Of a DNA stretch of 33,200 nucleotides, positions 17,399 to 26,518 are shown piece after piece. The stretch is from Nitrospiria bacterium (GTDB lineage Bacteria; Nitrospirota; Nitrospiria; SBBL01; JAADHI01): NCBI GenBank assembly GCA_945787655.1, contig CALZIJ010000047.1, positions 1 to 33,200 of the forward strand, in the 5' to 3' direction. A model generated the notes under the pieces. That model was not told the DNA's origin and searched no databases. It saw nothing but the letters and a program-made list of their open reading frames with translations. A program made the position numbers and the translations under genes. The first letter of the stretch is position 1. The number at the start of each line of letters is the position of its first letter.

Positions 17399-17470
17399 GC
17401 ACAGAACGACAATGAAAGACCAAGAAAACCCTGTTCAGGCATTTCTTAACCTATCATTGTATTTCTGTGC
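17399..17470 (-). promoter_or_regulatory. Long stem-loop in the rpsO-pnp intergenic leader
   Basis: Arms 17399-17415 and 17454-17470 pair over 15 of 17 positions (GCACAGAA with TTCTGTGC, ACAATGA with TCATTGT) around a 38-base loop. It lies between rpsO and pnp, where E. coli has an RNase III-cleaved hairpin used in PNPase autoregulation. The position and shape suggest the same use here. Confidence 0.6.
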
Positions 17471-17488
17471 CTTCGCCCGCGATGGGTC

Positions 17489-17758
17489 TTATTTTCTTAA
17501 GCCTAACTTTTTAATAATGGCTTGGTATCGATTGGTGTCCGATTTTTTAAGATAGTCCAGCAGCTTTCTTCGCCGCCCAACCATATGAATTAAACCTCTT
17601 CTGGAATGATGATCTTTTTTATGTTGATTGAAATGATCCATCAGACCTGAAATCCGATTACTCAAAAGCGCAATTTGAACCTCTGGTGAACCGGTATCCT
17701 TATCATGCGTTGCGTTGTCTTTAATGATATTCTCTTTAACCTCTTTCAGTAGTGCCAT
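17489..17758 (-). CDS. rpsO: 30S ribosomal protein S15
   Basis: The predicted protein is 89 residues, the exact family length. It contains [27 protein letters not shown] and [12 protein letters not shown], the signature of S15, which binds 16S rRNA in the central domain and bridges to the large subunit. It is preceded by AAGGAGAG. A CTCGGC/GCCGAG hairpin at 17820-17836 between truB and rpsO could be part of an S15-responsive leader. It is encoded just before pnp as in most bacteria. Confidence 0.98.
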   Translation of the reverse strand: MALLKEVKENIIKDNATHDKDTGSPEVQIALLSNRISGLMDHFNQHKKDHHSRRGLIHMVGRRRKLLDYLKKSDTNRYQAIIKKLGLRK

Positions 17759-17819
17759 TTAACCACTCTCCTTAAAATAGGGACAGAAGATACGCTTCTA
17801 TTGTGCCATATCCTTGTTA

Positions 17820-17836
17820 CTCGGCAACATGCCGAG
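17820..17836 (-). promoter_or_regulatory. Small hairpin in truB-rpsO gap
   Basis: A perfect 6-bp stem CTCGGC/GCCGAG with a five-base loop starts just after the truB stop. No U-run follows, so it is not a standard terminator. It may protect or regulate the rpsO mRNA. Confidence 0.35.
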
Positions 17837-17843
17837 CCTTGTT

Positions 17844-18845
17844 TTAGTTTCTTAATACCGTTTTTATTTTAAAAGGAGCCGGGCCATCCGCCCCCGGCGA
17901 TTCCTCAAACATCGAATCTCGTAAAGATTGACCGATTGCGATTAAATTTTCTTCCTGATCCAGAAAACGAAGCGGGCTGTCTTTTTCAAACGCATCCCAC
18001 TTTTCCAAGCCATCAAAATTAATTTGCACGCCATTTAAAACCGCTTTAACCTCTGATGCTTTCACCCACAAGGCCGGGAACATCTTTAAAGCGGTATTTA
18101 AAGAATAAACTGACTTCTCCCACTCACCCGTCTGGTATTGTGTCACAAAAGTCTCCAGCTCAAGCGCATCATCAAGATCAAAATTCCCCGCACGTGTTCT
18201 GCGAAGAGAGAGTAAGTGTCCACCCACACCCAGATTTCGGCCAATATCCGCACACAATGTACGAATGTAGGTTCCCTTTGAACAAGTCACCTGAAAGGCC
18301 ACATCCCGGCCATGAATTCCAAGAAACGTGATCTTTCGGATATGTACCGGTCTTTCGGGGCGCGCGACAACACCGCCGCCTCGGGCCACTTTATAGAGGG
18401 GCACACCATTAATTTTTACCGCAGAATACATCGGCGGACGCTGCATGTACGGACCCACAAACGACATCAATGACTCAATTATTTTTTTCGCGCCGGACGC
18501 GCCTGCCAATTCTCCCGGAATCGGCATGGAACAAATTACCTTCCCCGTCGCATCCTCTGTTTCAGTTTCCTCGCCCAATCTCAATACGGTGTCATAGGAC
18601 TTGTCTGCGTCATTTAAGTAAGAAGCCAGCTTCGTCCCTTTCCCGAAACAAATCGGCAAAACACCCGTGGCTTGCGGATCGAGTGTTCCCAAATGCCCAA
18701 CACGTTTTATCCGCATCACACTCCGGATTTTTGCAACAACATCGTGTGATGTCCAGCCTGTCGGCTTGTCAATATTTAAAAACCCTCCAACACGCTTTTG
18801 AGAAAGTCTTTCTTTTTGTGTATTCAAAAATCCATCCCTTTTCAT
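17844..18845 (-). CDS. truB: tRNA pseudouridine(55) synthase
   Basis: The predicted protein is 333 residues. It converts U55 of the tRNA T-loop to pseudouridine. Catalytic Asp56 lies in [15 protein letters not shown]. Other family motifs are [28 protein letters not shown] and [15 protein letters not shown]. The C-terminal ~100 residues are PUA-like and less conserved. It has a ~19-residue N-terminal extension before the core. ATG 18845 overlaps the rbfA stop (ATGA), indicating coupled translation. Confidence 0.97.
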   Translation of the reverse strand: MKRDGFLNTQKERLSQKRVGGFLNIDKPTGWTSHDVVAKIRSVMRIKRVGHLGTLDPQATGVLPICFGKGTKLASYLNDADKSYDTVLRLGEETETEDATGKVICSMPIPGELAGASGAKKIIESLMSFVGPYMQRPPMYSAVKINGVPLYKVARGGGVVARPERPVHIRKITFLGIHGRDVAFQVTCSKGTYIRTLCADIGRNLGVGGHLLSLRRTRAGNFDLDDALELETFVTQYQTGEWEKSVYSLNTALKMFPALWVKASEVKAVLNGVQINFDGLEKWDAFEKDSPLRFLDQEENLIAIGQSLRDSMFEESPGADGPAPFKIKTVLRN

Positions 18846-19249
18846 ACCGCCTGCTCGGTGGTATGGCCAAAACCTTCTTCAAGGTCCGGTCCCTCGTCCT
18901 GCTTCTCTTCCCCGGCTGCCACTTCTTCCAAGACTTCCAGTAAATGGGACACCCGTTCGGTCGCGCGATCAGCGACAAAGTTTAGCGCAGGAATACGTCG
19001 TAACGGAAGACGGCGAGATAATTCCCCCCGGACAAAACCACTCGCTTTTTTTAAGCCTGTAAAGACCTGTTTTTCATCCTGGGTTTCCTGAATACAAACA
19101 TAGATACTGGCATTTCTAAAATCACGGGAAACATCGGCATGTGTCACGGTAACAAATCCAATACGGGGATCTCTCACTTTTTTTGTCAATATATCAGCCA
19201 CTTCTTTTTTGAGAAGGTCGGCCACACGGTCTACACGATCACCCTGCAT
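18842..19249 (-). CDS. rbfA: Ribosome-binding factor A
   Basis: The predicted protein is 135 residues. The KH-like fold is recognisable from DRVADLLKKEVADIL, VTVTHADVSRDFRNASIYV and LSRRLPLRRIPALNF, followed by an acidic C-terminal tail. RbfA assists late maturation of the 30S subunit and 16S 5' end. ATG 19249 lies 14 bases after the ylxP stop. The gene overlaps truB by four bases. Confidence 0.96.
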   Translation of the reverse strand: MQGDRVDRVADLLKKEVADILTKKVRDPRIGFVTVTHADVSRDFRNASIYVCIQETQDEKQVFTGLKKASGFVRGELSRRLPLRRIPALNFVADRATERVSHLLEVLEEVAAGEEKQDEGPDLEEGFGHTTEQAV

Positions 19250-19263
19250 GTTTGAAAACCCCG

Positions 19264-19554
19264 TTAAATAAACTCTAAATGATGATGCAATATTTCCGCT
19301 TCATGAAAACTGGCTATTTCACTCACAACACGATCCAGCACCCCATTGACCAGACGTTGATCGTTGGAAAGCGTTGTGACCCCCAAGATGGCATTTTGCC
19401 ATCGATCTTGCTCACCCACCTCTGCGACCACAACATCAAATTTGTTTTTTATTCTTGACTTCAGCTTTCGCAGAACCTGGCGTTTTTCCTTTAGAGAATG
19501 ACACTGAGGCATATAAAGTTCAACCATGCAAAGCCCGACGCTGACCCCTTTCAT
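19264..19554 (-). CDS. ylxP: YlxP/DUF503 family protein
   Basis: The predicted protein is 96 residues, matching DUF503 length. Motifs are SLKEKRQVLRKLKSRI, VAEVGEQDRWQNA and an EILHHHLEF end. The family lies conservatively between infB and rbfA in many bacteria. It is thought to act in ribosome maturation, but its biochemistry is unsettled. It lies 35 bases after infB. Confidence 0.95.
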   Translation of the reverse strand: MKGVSVGLCMVELYMPQCHSLKEKRQVLRKLKSRIKNKFDVVVAEVGEQDRWQNAILGVTTLSNDQRLVNGVLDRVVSEIASFHEAEILHHHLEFI

Positions 19555-19589
19555 TTTACATAGCGAAGCACAATGAGAAAACGTCTCGT

Positions 19590-22133
19590 CTACGCGGACT
19601 CAAGTTTCGTTGCAATCTTATCCAATACATACACTTCAAGCCTATCACCGACTTCGATGTCACTAAAACCTTCAATCCCAACACCGCACTCATATCCGGT
19701 TTGCACTTCCTTGACATCTTCCTTAAATCTCTTTAATGAAGCCAGTTTCCCTTCAAAAATCAATTCATTATCTCGAAACACCCTGACACCTTCACAGTTT
19801 CTGATGACCTGGCCTTCCTTGACATACCCCCCCGCGATCAAACCCTGCTTAGGCACACTGAACGTTTGTCTCACTTCAATTTTTCCAAGGATACGCTCTT
19901 CAAGCGTCGGCTCAAGCAGCCCTTCCATCGCAGAGCGCACCTCTGAAATCACATCATAAATAATGCTGTATAAACGAATATCAACTTTTTCCTGACCGGC
20001 CAGATCCTTCACTTTGGCTTCCGGTCTCACATTAAACCCAATAATGAAGGCACCGGAAGCCGCAGCGAGCATGACATCTGACTCGGTGATACCACCGACA
20101 CTGCTATGCACAACCTGAAGTTTGACTGTATCCGTACTTAACTTTTCAAGAGATTCTTGCAGCGCCTCCGCAGACCCCTGAACATCGGCCTTAATAATAA
20201 CATTCTGCTCCTTGGCAATCCCTTCTTTTATGCCTTGATAAAGATCATCCAGCGTCGTCCGACGCACTTGCGTTAGTTTTGTTGTCCGTTCGCGCTGCGC
20301 GCGGCTGGTCGCCACATCCTTGGCCACACGTTCATCTTCAACCGCAATAAAGGTATCACCCGCCTGAGGCACGCCGTCCATTCCGATCACTTCCACCGGA
20401 GTCGACGGTCCCGCTTCTTTGACCTTTTTCCCTTCATCGTTGACCAAGGCCCGTACTTTTCCATAATAAATTCCGGAAACAAATGCGCTTCCAACCCTTA
20501 ATGTGCCTTCCTGCACCAACACCGTGGCAACCGGACCACGTCCCCGCTCCATTTTCGCTTCAACGATAATTCCGACCATCGACTTCTTCGGGTTGGCTTT
20601 CAGCTCCAGTATTTCAGCTTGCAGTTGAATCATTTCCAAAAGATGATCCAGACCCTGTTTTTTCTTTGCCGATACTTCAACATAAATCGTATTTCCTCCC
20701 CAATCTTCAGGGATTAATTCATGGTCGGACAGGGCCTGTTTAATTCGGTCCGGGTTTGCATCCGGGCGGTCTATTTTATTAATGGCGACAATGATCGGGA
20801 CTTCCGCCGATTTCGCATGATCCACAGCCTCAATCGTTTGCGGCATGACCCCGTCATCCGCAGCGACGACAAGAACAACAATGTCCGTGACTTTTGCGCC
20901 CCGGGCACGCATGGCCGTAAAAGCCGCATGGCCGGGAGTATCCAGAAAAGTAACCGGTTTTCCCTCAGAAGTGACCATGTAAGCCCCAATATGCTGCGTA
21001 ATCCCGCCTGCCTCACCTGCGGTCACCTTCGTCTCCCGAATGGCATCCAGCAGCGAGGTTTTTCCATGATCAACATGTCCCATAATCGTAATGACCGGGG
21101 GTCGGGGAACCATGGCCTCAGGATCCTCCGGCACATCGGTCATCAACAGTTCTTCTTCCGTCTTCTGGGCAACGACTTCCGTGTTGACTTCAAAAGCCTC
21201 TGCAATCAAGGACGCCTCATCCAGACCGATGGGTTCATTAATGGTCGCCATTTTACCCAGCTCCATCAGCTTACCCATAATACTGTTTACTTTTTGACCG
21301 ATCAGCTCGGAAAACTCTTTTACCGTGATCCCTTCGTAAATCTTGATCACTTTCTTTCTGGGTTTGGCAACATCTACAACCGGGCCGTGCCCTCTTCGCC
21401 CAGACTTACGGTCATCCCGGCGATGAACGGGCTTAAAGTCTTGCCATTTTCGGGCATCCTGAGTCGCCGTATTTTTTAAATCCGCATCAGGCCCTGACCA
21501 TTTCGTCCGCCGTGCCCGCTTTGTTTTTTCCTTGGGTTTTGCAGGCGCCTCTTTTTTTTCTTCTCCAGAACCCGCCTCTGCCGTGACGACTTTAGCAGGC
21601 GTTTCAACCGTTGGTTCTTTGGCTGCGGCTGCAGCCGGCTCAAGCTCAGCTTCCGGGGTCGCGGGAGCGTCATCCACTGCGGGGATCTCCTTGGAGGCAG
21701 CCGCTTCTTTCGGCAATTCGCTTTTTTCTTCCTCAACCGGTGGGGCGACAGGCAGACCCTCTGCTGCGGCAAGCGGCTCGGTTTCTGTTTCTTTCGTGGG
21801 CGTTTTCGCGACAACGACTTCTTCGACAGGTTTTTCTTCTGGTATTTCCTTTTCGGGTTCCTTAGGCACAGCCTTGGGCTCAGCCTTTTTCTTTCTTAAT
21901 ACAAATCGCTTCTTCCCTGCAGGTTCCGCCGGGGGTTCTGCTTTCTTGGCTGTTTTCCCTTTTTTAGGCTTCTCAGACGGCTTCAAATGCTTTGCCTTTT
22001 TCATCACCGCCTGAACATCATCCTCTGTTAGCGTACTCATGTGGCTTTTCACCTGAATATCCAGCTTTTTCAAGAGGACAATCAGCTCTTTCGAGGGAAT
22101 ACCGACTTCTTTGGAAAGTTCAAAAACTCTCAT
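19590..22133 (-). CDS. infB: Translation initiation factor IF-2
   Basis: The predicted protein is 847 residues. An IF2-N domain (~1-50) is followed by a 160-residue Ala/Pro/Glu/Lys-rich linker, a second IF2-N-like domain (~262-325) and the GTPase domain: G1 GHVDHGKT (352-359), G2 [10 protein letters not shown]3 DTPGHAAF, G4 NKID and G5 SAKK. Domains II-IV follow, with the C-terminal fMet-tRNA-binding part ([17 protein letters not shown]). It brings initiator tRNA to the 30S subunit. It starts at ATG 22133, six bases after nusA, and ends in TAG. The GC-rich linker creates long chance frames on the opposite strand. Confidence 0.98.
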   Translation of the reverse strand: MRVFELSKEVGIPSKELIVLLKKLDIQVKSHMSTLTEDDVQAVMKKAKHLKPSEKPKKGKTAKKAEPPAEPAGKKRFVLRKKKAEPKAVPKEPEKEIPEEKPVEEVVVAKTPTKETETEPLAAAEGLPVAPPVEEEKSELPKEAAASKEIPAVDDAPATPEAELEPAAAAAKEPTVETPAKVVTAEAGSGEEKKEAPAKPKEKTKRARRTKWSGPDADLKNTATQDARKWQDFKPVHRRDDRKSGRRGHGPVVDVAKPRKKVIKIYEGITVKEFSELIGQKVNSIMGKLMELGKMATINEPIGLDEASLIAEAFEVNTEVVAQKTEEELLMTDVPEDPEAMVPRPPVITIMGHVDHGKTSLLDAIRETKVTAGEAGGITQHIGAYMVTSEGKPVTFLDTPGHAAFTAMRARGAKVTDIVVLVVAADDGVMPQTIEAVDHAKSAEVPIIVAINKIDRPDANPDRIKQALSDHELIPEDWGGNTIYVEVSAKKKQGLDHLLEMIQLQAEILELKANPKKSMVGIIVEAKMERGRGPVATVLVQEGTLRVGSAFVSGIYYGKVRALVNDEGKKVKEAGPSTPVEVIGMDGVPQAGDTFIAVEDERVAKDVATSRAQRERTTKLTQVRRTTLDDLYQGIKEGIAKEQNVIIKADVQGSAEALQESLEKLSTDTVKLQVVHSSVGGITESDVMLAAASGAFIIGFNVRPEAKVKDLAGQEKVDIRLYSIIYDVISEVRSAMEGLLEPTLEERILGKIEVRQTFSVPKQGLIAGGYVKEGQVIRNCEGVRVFRDNELIFEGKLASLKRFKEDVKEVQTGYECGVGIEGFSDIEVGDRLEVYVLDKIATKLESA

Positions 22134-22139
22134 AAAATA

Positions 22140-23561
22140 TTAGCTTTCTGCGATTTTCTCAGTCTCTGTTTCTTGCTGTTTCGCCCGATCTTCTTCTGAA
22201 ATGTTTTCAACAGATTCTTTATTCCCTTCCAAAAGACGAACATGTTCACGGGCAGTTTCAAGTAACCGAGACGCCGTTTTTGCCCCGATCAATGGCAAGC
22301 CCGATAAAGTGGTCTCATCCGATTCCGCCAGGGCTGAAATCGTCTCGATCCCGTTTTCCTTCAAGATATCCGCCAATTTCTCTCCCACACCCGGCAGCTC
22401 CGACAATACATATTCTCCGCCGCTTTCAGAAATACGTTGTGCTTCCAACGCGGCTTCTTCTTTCTGAAGGTCCTGTTCACGTGAGATCGCCGCAGAAATT
22501 TCCTGATCCCGTTCTTTAGCACGCTCACTTTCATATTCTGTTTGATTAATAATATCAATTTTCCACCCAGTCAATTTTGAAGCCAACCGCACATTCTGAC
22601 CTTTTTTCCCGATGGCCAGCGAAAGCTGCTGCTCAGAGACCACGACCAATGCCGACTTTTCCAATTCGTTAACACCGACCTTGTCGACAACGGCAGGACT
22701 CAACGCCTCTCCGATATACGTTCTGGGGTCATCGGTCCAGGTAACAATATCAATTTTTTCTCCCCGGAGTTCCCGAACAACAGACTGGACACGGGAACCA
22801 CGAACTCCCACGCATGCGCCGACGGGGTCCACTGACGAGTCATTGGAAAAAACAGCAATTTTCGTCCGGTCACCGGGCTCACGAACAACCCCCTTAATAA
22901 CAACGACCCCTTCCCCGATTTCAGGCACTTCCATTTCAAACAATTTGGACACAAATTCAGCCCGCCCGCGGGATAAAATCACTTGTGGTCCGCGGGATGA
23001 AAGCCGAACTTCAGCCAGGTAGGCCCGAATCCGATCTCCACGGCGGTAGCTTTCCCTCGGCGCTTGCTCCGAATCAGGCTACAATGCCTGTGTTTTGCCC
23101 AGCTAAACAAGTTTATTCCGCCGATCCTGACCCAGAATCATCCCACTGATAATTTCCCCGACACGACCGGAATATTCCCGATGAACCGCCTCCCACTCAG
23201 CCTCCCTCACCCGCTGAAAAATCACCTGCTTTGCTGTTTGAGCGGCAATACGCCCCAAATCTTCCATTTCGAGCAATGCCCCGATTTCATCCCCTACTTC
23301 AGCAAGCTCATCCATTTCCCGGGCTTCCTCAAGGGAAACCTCGGTTTGAGGGTCTACAACGGTTTCCACAATCGTTTTAAGTGAAATAGCTTCAATTTCC
23401 CCGGTTTCCCGGTCCAATCGGACTTCAACATTTTCACCAACGCCGTAGCGCTTTTTGGCAGCCGATACAAGTGCGGACTCCACAGCGGTAATAATGGTTT
23501 CACTTTCAATTCCCTTTTCCCGTCCAATCTGATCAATAATGGCAAGGAGTTCGCGACTCAT
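22140..23561 (-). pseudogene. nusA: Transcription factor NusA with two in-frame TAG codons
   Basis: The full 473-codon frame is NusA. The N-terminal RNAP-binding domain (MSRELLAIIDQIGREKG...) is followed by the S1 domain from about residue 135, two KH domains (PVGACVGVRGSRVQ, LAIGKKGQNVRLA) and C-terminal helix-hairpin-helix repeats (LPGVGEKLADIL). Two TAG codons at 23105-23103 (codon 153) and 23081-23079 (codon 161) interrupt the S1 domain: RRNKLV-TAG-LGKTQAL-TAG-PDSEQ. Relatives have Asp and Leu at these positions. The frame is never shifted. Without suppression only a 152-residue N-terminal domain is made, and a GTG at 22982 could allow a second piece. NusA is normally essential for pausing, termination and antitermination. 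Confidence 0.92.
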
Positions 23562-23567
23562 CTCTTT

Positions 23568-24140
23568 TTAACCTTTCTTTTTGGGTTCAGAGGGAAACTC
23601 GACCTCAAGACACCCCGTGGAGATCAAGCAATAAGGAATTTGAACCGACATGCCCTCATCCGTCCGAAGATCAACAGTTTCATCTTTAAAACCACAAAGC
23701 CTTCCGATGAATACTTTCTGATTGATTAGTTTTTCTGTTGTTTTTATTTTCACCCTTTTCCCGATAAACCGATGATAATCTTCTTCATGCCGAAGCGGCC
23801 GGTTCAAACCAGGAGAGGACACTTCCAGAGTATATGCATTCGGAATATGATCTGCCACATCCAAAGCCGGCCCAAGCAGGCGGCTTAATTGCTCACAATC
23901 CCCCAGAGAGACGCCCCCTGTTTTATCAATAAAAACACGCAGCTGGCGGCCTGATATTTGAAGATCAAATAATTCCAGACCAAGTGACTGCAACAAGGGA
24001 GACAACACCGCTTTGATTTTATCCTTTAAGGAAGCGCGGGAAAGTTGTGACGCACGGCCCTGTTCATCTGTAGGCGATACGTCATCCTGTGCTGCGGATA
24101 TATCCTTATCTTTTATCCGGTGTTCCAAAACAGATAACAA
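23568..24140 (-). CDS. rimP: Ribosome maturation factor RimP
   Basis: The predicted protein is 190 residues. The core starts near residue 40 (LKDKIKAVLSPLLQSLGLELFDL), with the family motifs LRVFIDKTGGVSLGDCEQLSR and YTLEVSSPGLNRPL and a C-terminal SH3-like domain. RimP acts in 30S assembly. I keep the TTG start at 24140 because a GAGG/CAGG site precedes it and no better start is visible, but the first ~38 residues are an unusual extension. It is the first gene of the operon and follows a promoter and terminator-like leader. Confidence 0.93.
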   Translation of the reverse strand: MLSVLEHRIKDKDISAAQDDVSPTDEQGRASQLSRASLKDKIKAVLSPLLQSLGLELFDLQISGRQLRVFIDKTGGVSLGDCEQLSRLLGPALDVADHIPNAYTLEVSSPGLNRPLRHEEDYHRFIGKRVKIKTTEKLINQKVFIGRLCGFKDETVDLRTDEGMSVQIPYCLISTGCLEVEFPSEPKKKG

Positions 24141-24149
24141 GACCTGCCT

Positions 24150-24186
24150 CTAAAAACAAAAAAGTGGGCAAAAACACGGCCCACCA
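24150..24186 (-). terminator. Intrinsic terminator or attenuator in the rimP leader
   Basis: On the minus strand GTGGGC-(9 bases)-GCCCAC is followed by TTTTTTG and a further T-run. It lies downstream of a promoter (24211-24239) and ends about ten bases before the rimP start. It would therefore stop operon transcripts early unless antagonised, although it could also act as the terminator of the aminotransferase unit. Confidence 0.65.
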
Positions 24187-24210
24187 ACCCAAGTAGCCTA
24201 AAATCTGATT

Positions 24211-24239
24211 TTTATAACACAGTCTATGCCGGAAAGCAA
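24211..24239 (-). promoter_or_regulatory. Sigma70 promoter for the rimP-nusA-infB operon
   Basis: On the minus strand TTGCTT (24234-24239) and TATAAA (24211-24216) are separated by 17 bases. A perfect dyad TGCCGGA/TCCGGCA (24227-24233 and 24242-24248) surrounds the -35 box and could be an operator, or a weak 3' hairpin of the preceding gene. Confidence 0.55.
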
Positions 24240-24286
24240 GATCCGGCACAGGACGGGAAGGTCCATAGGCCGACACAAACCCTTTT

Positions 24287-25129
24287 TTAATCCTGGATAA
24301 ATTGATGAAAGGCTTCATACAAAAGCAGACTCACTCTGCCGGGCTTTCCCGTGCCCACCGGCTTGTCATTTAAACGGACCACCGGCAACACTTCAACCGT
24401 TGTACCGGTCAGAAAAAGCTCATCAGCCGTATAAAGATCATCCAGGCTCAAATCCGCTTCACACATCTCCAAGCCTTTTTCTCTTCCCACTTTGAGGACC
24501 GTATCCCGCATAATCCCGGAAAGGATGTAAGGCCCTTCTGGGGGGGTCATCACTTTTTCGCCGAAAACAGCAAAAACATTACTCCCCGCGCCTTCCATCA
24601 CCTTTCCTTCTCGCACAAAAAGGCTTTCAAAGGCACCCATCCGTTTTGCCGATTCACGCGCCATGACATTGGGAAGCAGGTTGAGCGATTTTACATGGCA
24701 CTTGGCCCAGCGGATATCTTCCGTTGAAATCACACCTACCCCTTCATTCCTCATGACTTCAGGCAACGGTTTGTGCGGACGAAACGTCATCACCAGGGTT
24801 GAGCGGTTTTTTTTAGGGAAGGCATGGTCTCGCGGAGCCGCACCCCGTGTCAGTTGGATATAAATCAGAATGTCTTTGAAATGACATTTTTTACACCCCA
24901 ACCGGACAATTTTTTCCAACATCTCCATCGGATAGGGGACTTCGATTTCAAGGGCCTTCGCACTGATATGCAAGCGCTCTAAATGTTCTTTCAAATCCAG
25001 AAGGGTATTCCCGTGGGACCGGATCACCTCGTACACTCCGTCCCCAAATTGAAATCCGCGGTCTTCGATGGATATTTTAGCAGATGAAACCGGACCCCAC
25101 TTCCCATTTATAAATGCAATGTTCGGCAT
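24287..25129 (-). CDS. Class IV aminotransferase, D-amino-acid transaminase type
   Basis: The predicted protein is 280 residues, a PLP enzyme of fold type IV. Lys147 in CHVKSLNLLPN is the Schiff-base lysine and Glu179 in VMEGAGSNVF is the cofactor glutamate. RGAAPRDHAFP carries an Arg/His pair (Arg100, His102) matching the carboxylate-binding residues of Bacillus D-alanine transaminase, which favours a D-amino-acid substrate over branched-chain or aminodeoxychorismate chemistry. D-Ala or D-Glu supply for peptidoglycan is a possible role. ATG 25129 lies seven bases after the methyltransferase stop, so it is likely co-transcribed. Confidence 0.85.
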   Translation of the reverse strand: MPNIAFINGKWGPVSSAKISIEDRGFQFGDGVYEVIRSHGNTLLDLKEHLERLHISAKALEIEVPYPMEMLEKIVRLGCKKCHFKDILIYIQLTRGAAPRDHAFPKKNRSTLVMTFRPHKPLPEVMRNEGVGVISTEDIRWAKCHVKSLNLLPNVMARESAKRMGAFESLFVREGKVMEGAGSNVFAVFGEKVMTPPEGPYILSGIMRDTVLKVGREKGLEMCEADLSLDDLYTADELFLTGTTVEVLPVVRLNDKPVGTGKPGRVSLLLYEAFHQFIQD

Positions 25130-25136
25130 ATTTAAA

Positions 25137-25781
25137 TCAATCTTCCCCTTTCTTCTTCATCAACACATAATAAAAAGCATACAATGCCTCACGTTCTTCC
25201 TTTATTTCAAGTACATCAAAGCATTTTCCAAATATCTTTAAAAAGTCGTCTCGCCTAAAAAAGCGGTCATAATGCCCCTGATGGGCCACCCAGTCCCGTG
25301 TACGATGTTCATCGGCATGGTGTTTGAAATGTTCTGAAAAACAACACAGCAAAAAATAACCACCCGGTTTCAATAAGGGCACCACGCTCCTTAAATACGC
25401 AGTGGTGTCGCGCCGCCTCACATGATGCAGACAGCCATAGTCCAACATCACATCAAAACTGCCTGGTAAAAAAGGAAGATGAAAAACATCTCCCTGAACC
25501 AGTTGAAACCGAGCGCTGTCACCCTCAAAAAACGACGCAGCGCGGGCAAGCGCCAGTGTTTGATAATCCAGACCCACCGCTTGATATCCGGCATTGGCAA
25601 AAAAAGCCGTGTGCCGGCCTTCACCGCAGCCGATGTCCAGCACCCGGCCGTTTTGCTGCTCAGGCTGAAACCGTTTTAAAAACTGGACAACAGGCCCAGA
25701 GGCCCCCGTCACCGGCCAACCATGCGCCCCGTTTTTATAGGCCGTTTCAAAATACTTTTTTTGGCTTTCGTAAAGATCCAT
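25137..25781 (-). CDS. Class I SAM-dependent methyltransferase
   Basis: The predicted protein is 214 residues. Motif I is VLDIGCGEGRHTAFF (~47-61), followed by the acidic motif VGLDYQ and motif IV MLDYGCLHHV, with LLKPGGYFLLCCFSEHFKHH afterwards. The fold is a soluble Rossmann methyltransferase; the substrate cannot be read from the sequence. The histidine- and cysteine-rich segment after motif V and the neighbouring metal transporter hint at a tellurite/thiopurine-type detoxification methyltransferase, but that is only a suggestion. It starts at ATG 25781 without a clear Shine-Dalgarno sequence, 84 bases after the transporter gene. Confidence 0.82.
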   Translation of the reverse strand: MDLYESQKKYFETAYKNGAHGWPVTGASGPVVQFLKRFQPEQQNGRVLDIGCGEGRHTAFFANAGYQAVGLDYQTLALARAASFFEGDSARFQLVQGDVFHLPFLPGSFDVMLDYGCLHHVRRRDTTAYLRSVVPLLKPGGYFLLCCFSEHFKHHADEHRTRDWVAHQGHYDRFFRRDDFLKIFGKCFDVLEIKEEREALYAFYYVLMKKKGED

Positions 25782-25865
25782 TCTGATTTGTCCGTTCCAA
25801 AAATCACCCGGTCACCTGTACTGTAAATGGTTACACCATCTACATCCGTACAGCTCCGGCACGGG

Positions 25866-26483
25866 TTAAGTATTTTTTAACAGTAAGATTTGTTTTTCCC
25901 TATTCGCATCCCTCATGATATCCAAACCACCGTGTATCACTAACACGGCGATCATCAGACCCACGATCACATCAGGGTATCTTGCGTCAAATAGATAGAC
26001 AAGAACGCCACTCGCAATAATACCCACGTTGGCAATAACATCATTTTTTGAAAAAATCCAGCTGGCACGCATGTGCACCTCATCTTCTTTATGTTTTGAA
26101 ATCAGCAGAAGGCAAATGATATTTGCAACGAGCGCCGCACCTCCGACAATAACCATGAAATACGGTTCCGGCTCACTCCCGAATAAAATTCTTCGCACAA
26201 TATCTGCCAGAACCAAGGCCCCCAATATGATTTGAAAAATGCCGCTGAGGTGAGCCGCGCCGACTTTTAGCCTTGCTGCCCGGCCAACCGCATAAAGTGC
26301 GATTCCATAAACAGCCGCGTCCGAAAGCATGTCCAGAGAATCCGCAATCAATGCAGTCGAATCACTCATTATACCCAGCGTTATCTCAATAAAAAACATT
26401 GAAATATTAATCACAAGAAGCGTCATCAACACACGGCTTTGCGCTTTATTTTTGATTTCTATTTCGCAACCGCAATCAGACAT
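25866..26483 (-). CDS. Short cation diffusion facilitator (CDF) transporter
   Basis: The predicted protein is 205 residues with five to six transmembrane helices. The metal-site helices read ALIADSLDMLSDA (helix 2) and FSKNDVIANVG (helix 5), the CDF signature positions. CDF proteins export Zn, Co, Ni, Cd or Fe with proton antiport. This one lacks the usual ~90-residue C-terminal cytoplasmic metal-sensing domain and instead begins with a short SDCGCE motif that could bind metal. ATG 26483 has AGGGTG upstream. The metal specificity is unknown. Confidence 0.87.
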   Translation of the reverse strand: MSDCGCEIEIKNKAQSRVLMTLLVINISMFFIEITLGIMSDSTALIADSLDMLSDAAVYGIALYAVGRAARLKVGAAHLSGIFQIILGALVLADIVRRILFGSEPEPYFMVIVGGAALVANIICLLLISKHKEDEVHMRASWIFSKNDVIANVGIIASGVLVYLFDARYPDVIVGLMIAVLVIHGGLDIMRDANREKQILLLKNT

Positions 26484-26518
26484 ATCACCCTAACCGCCAA
26501 TGTTCAAAACACAGCCCT

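Noticed and set aside
20721-21479. 252-codon open frame opposite infB
   Set aside because: It is antisense to the conserved GTPase domain of IF-2, with no recognisable domain.
21532-22014. 160-codon open frame on the plus strand rich in Ala, Ser and Gly
   Set aside because: It lies opposite the repetitive Ala/Pro/Glu/Lys linker of infB, whose biased codons keep the other strand open. There is no ribosome binding site and the content is low-complexity.
6829-23105. Genome-wide reassignment of TAG to an amino acid
   Set aside because: TAG also ends dnaG, infB and the HDOD gene at sensible lengths, and read-through of dnaG would fuse it to rpoD despite a good ribosome binding site. The two nusA TAGs replace different residues (Asp and Leu). 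No CUA tRNA is seen in the window.
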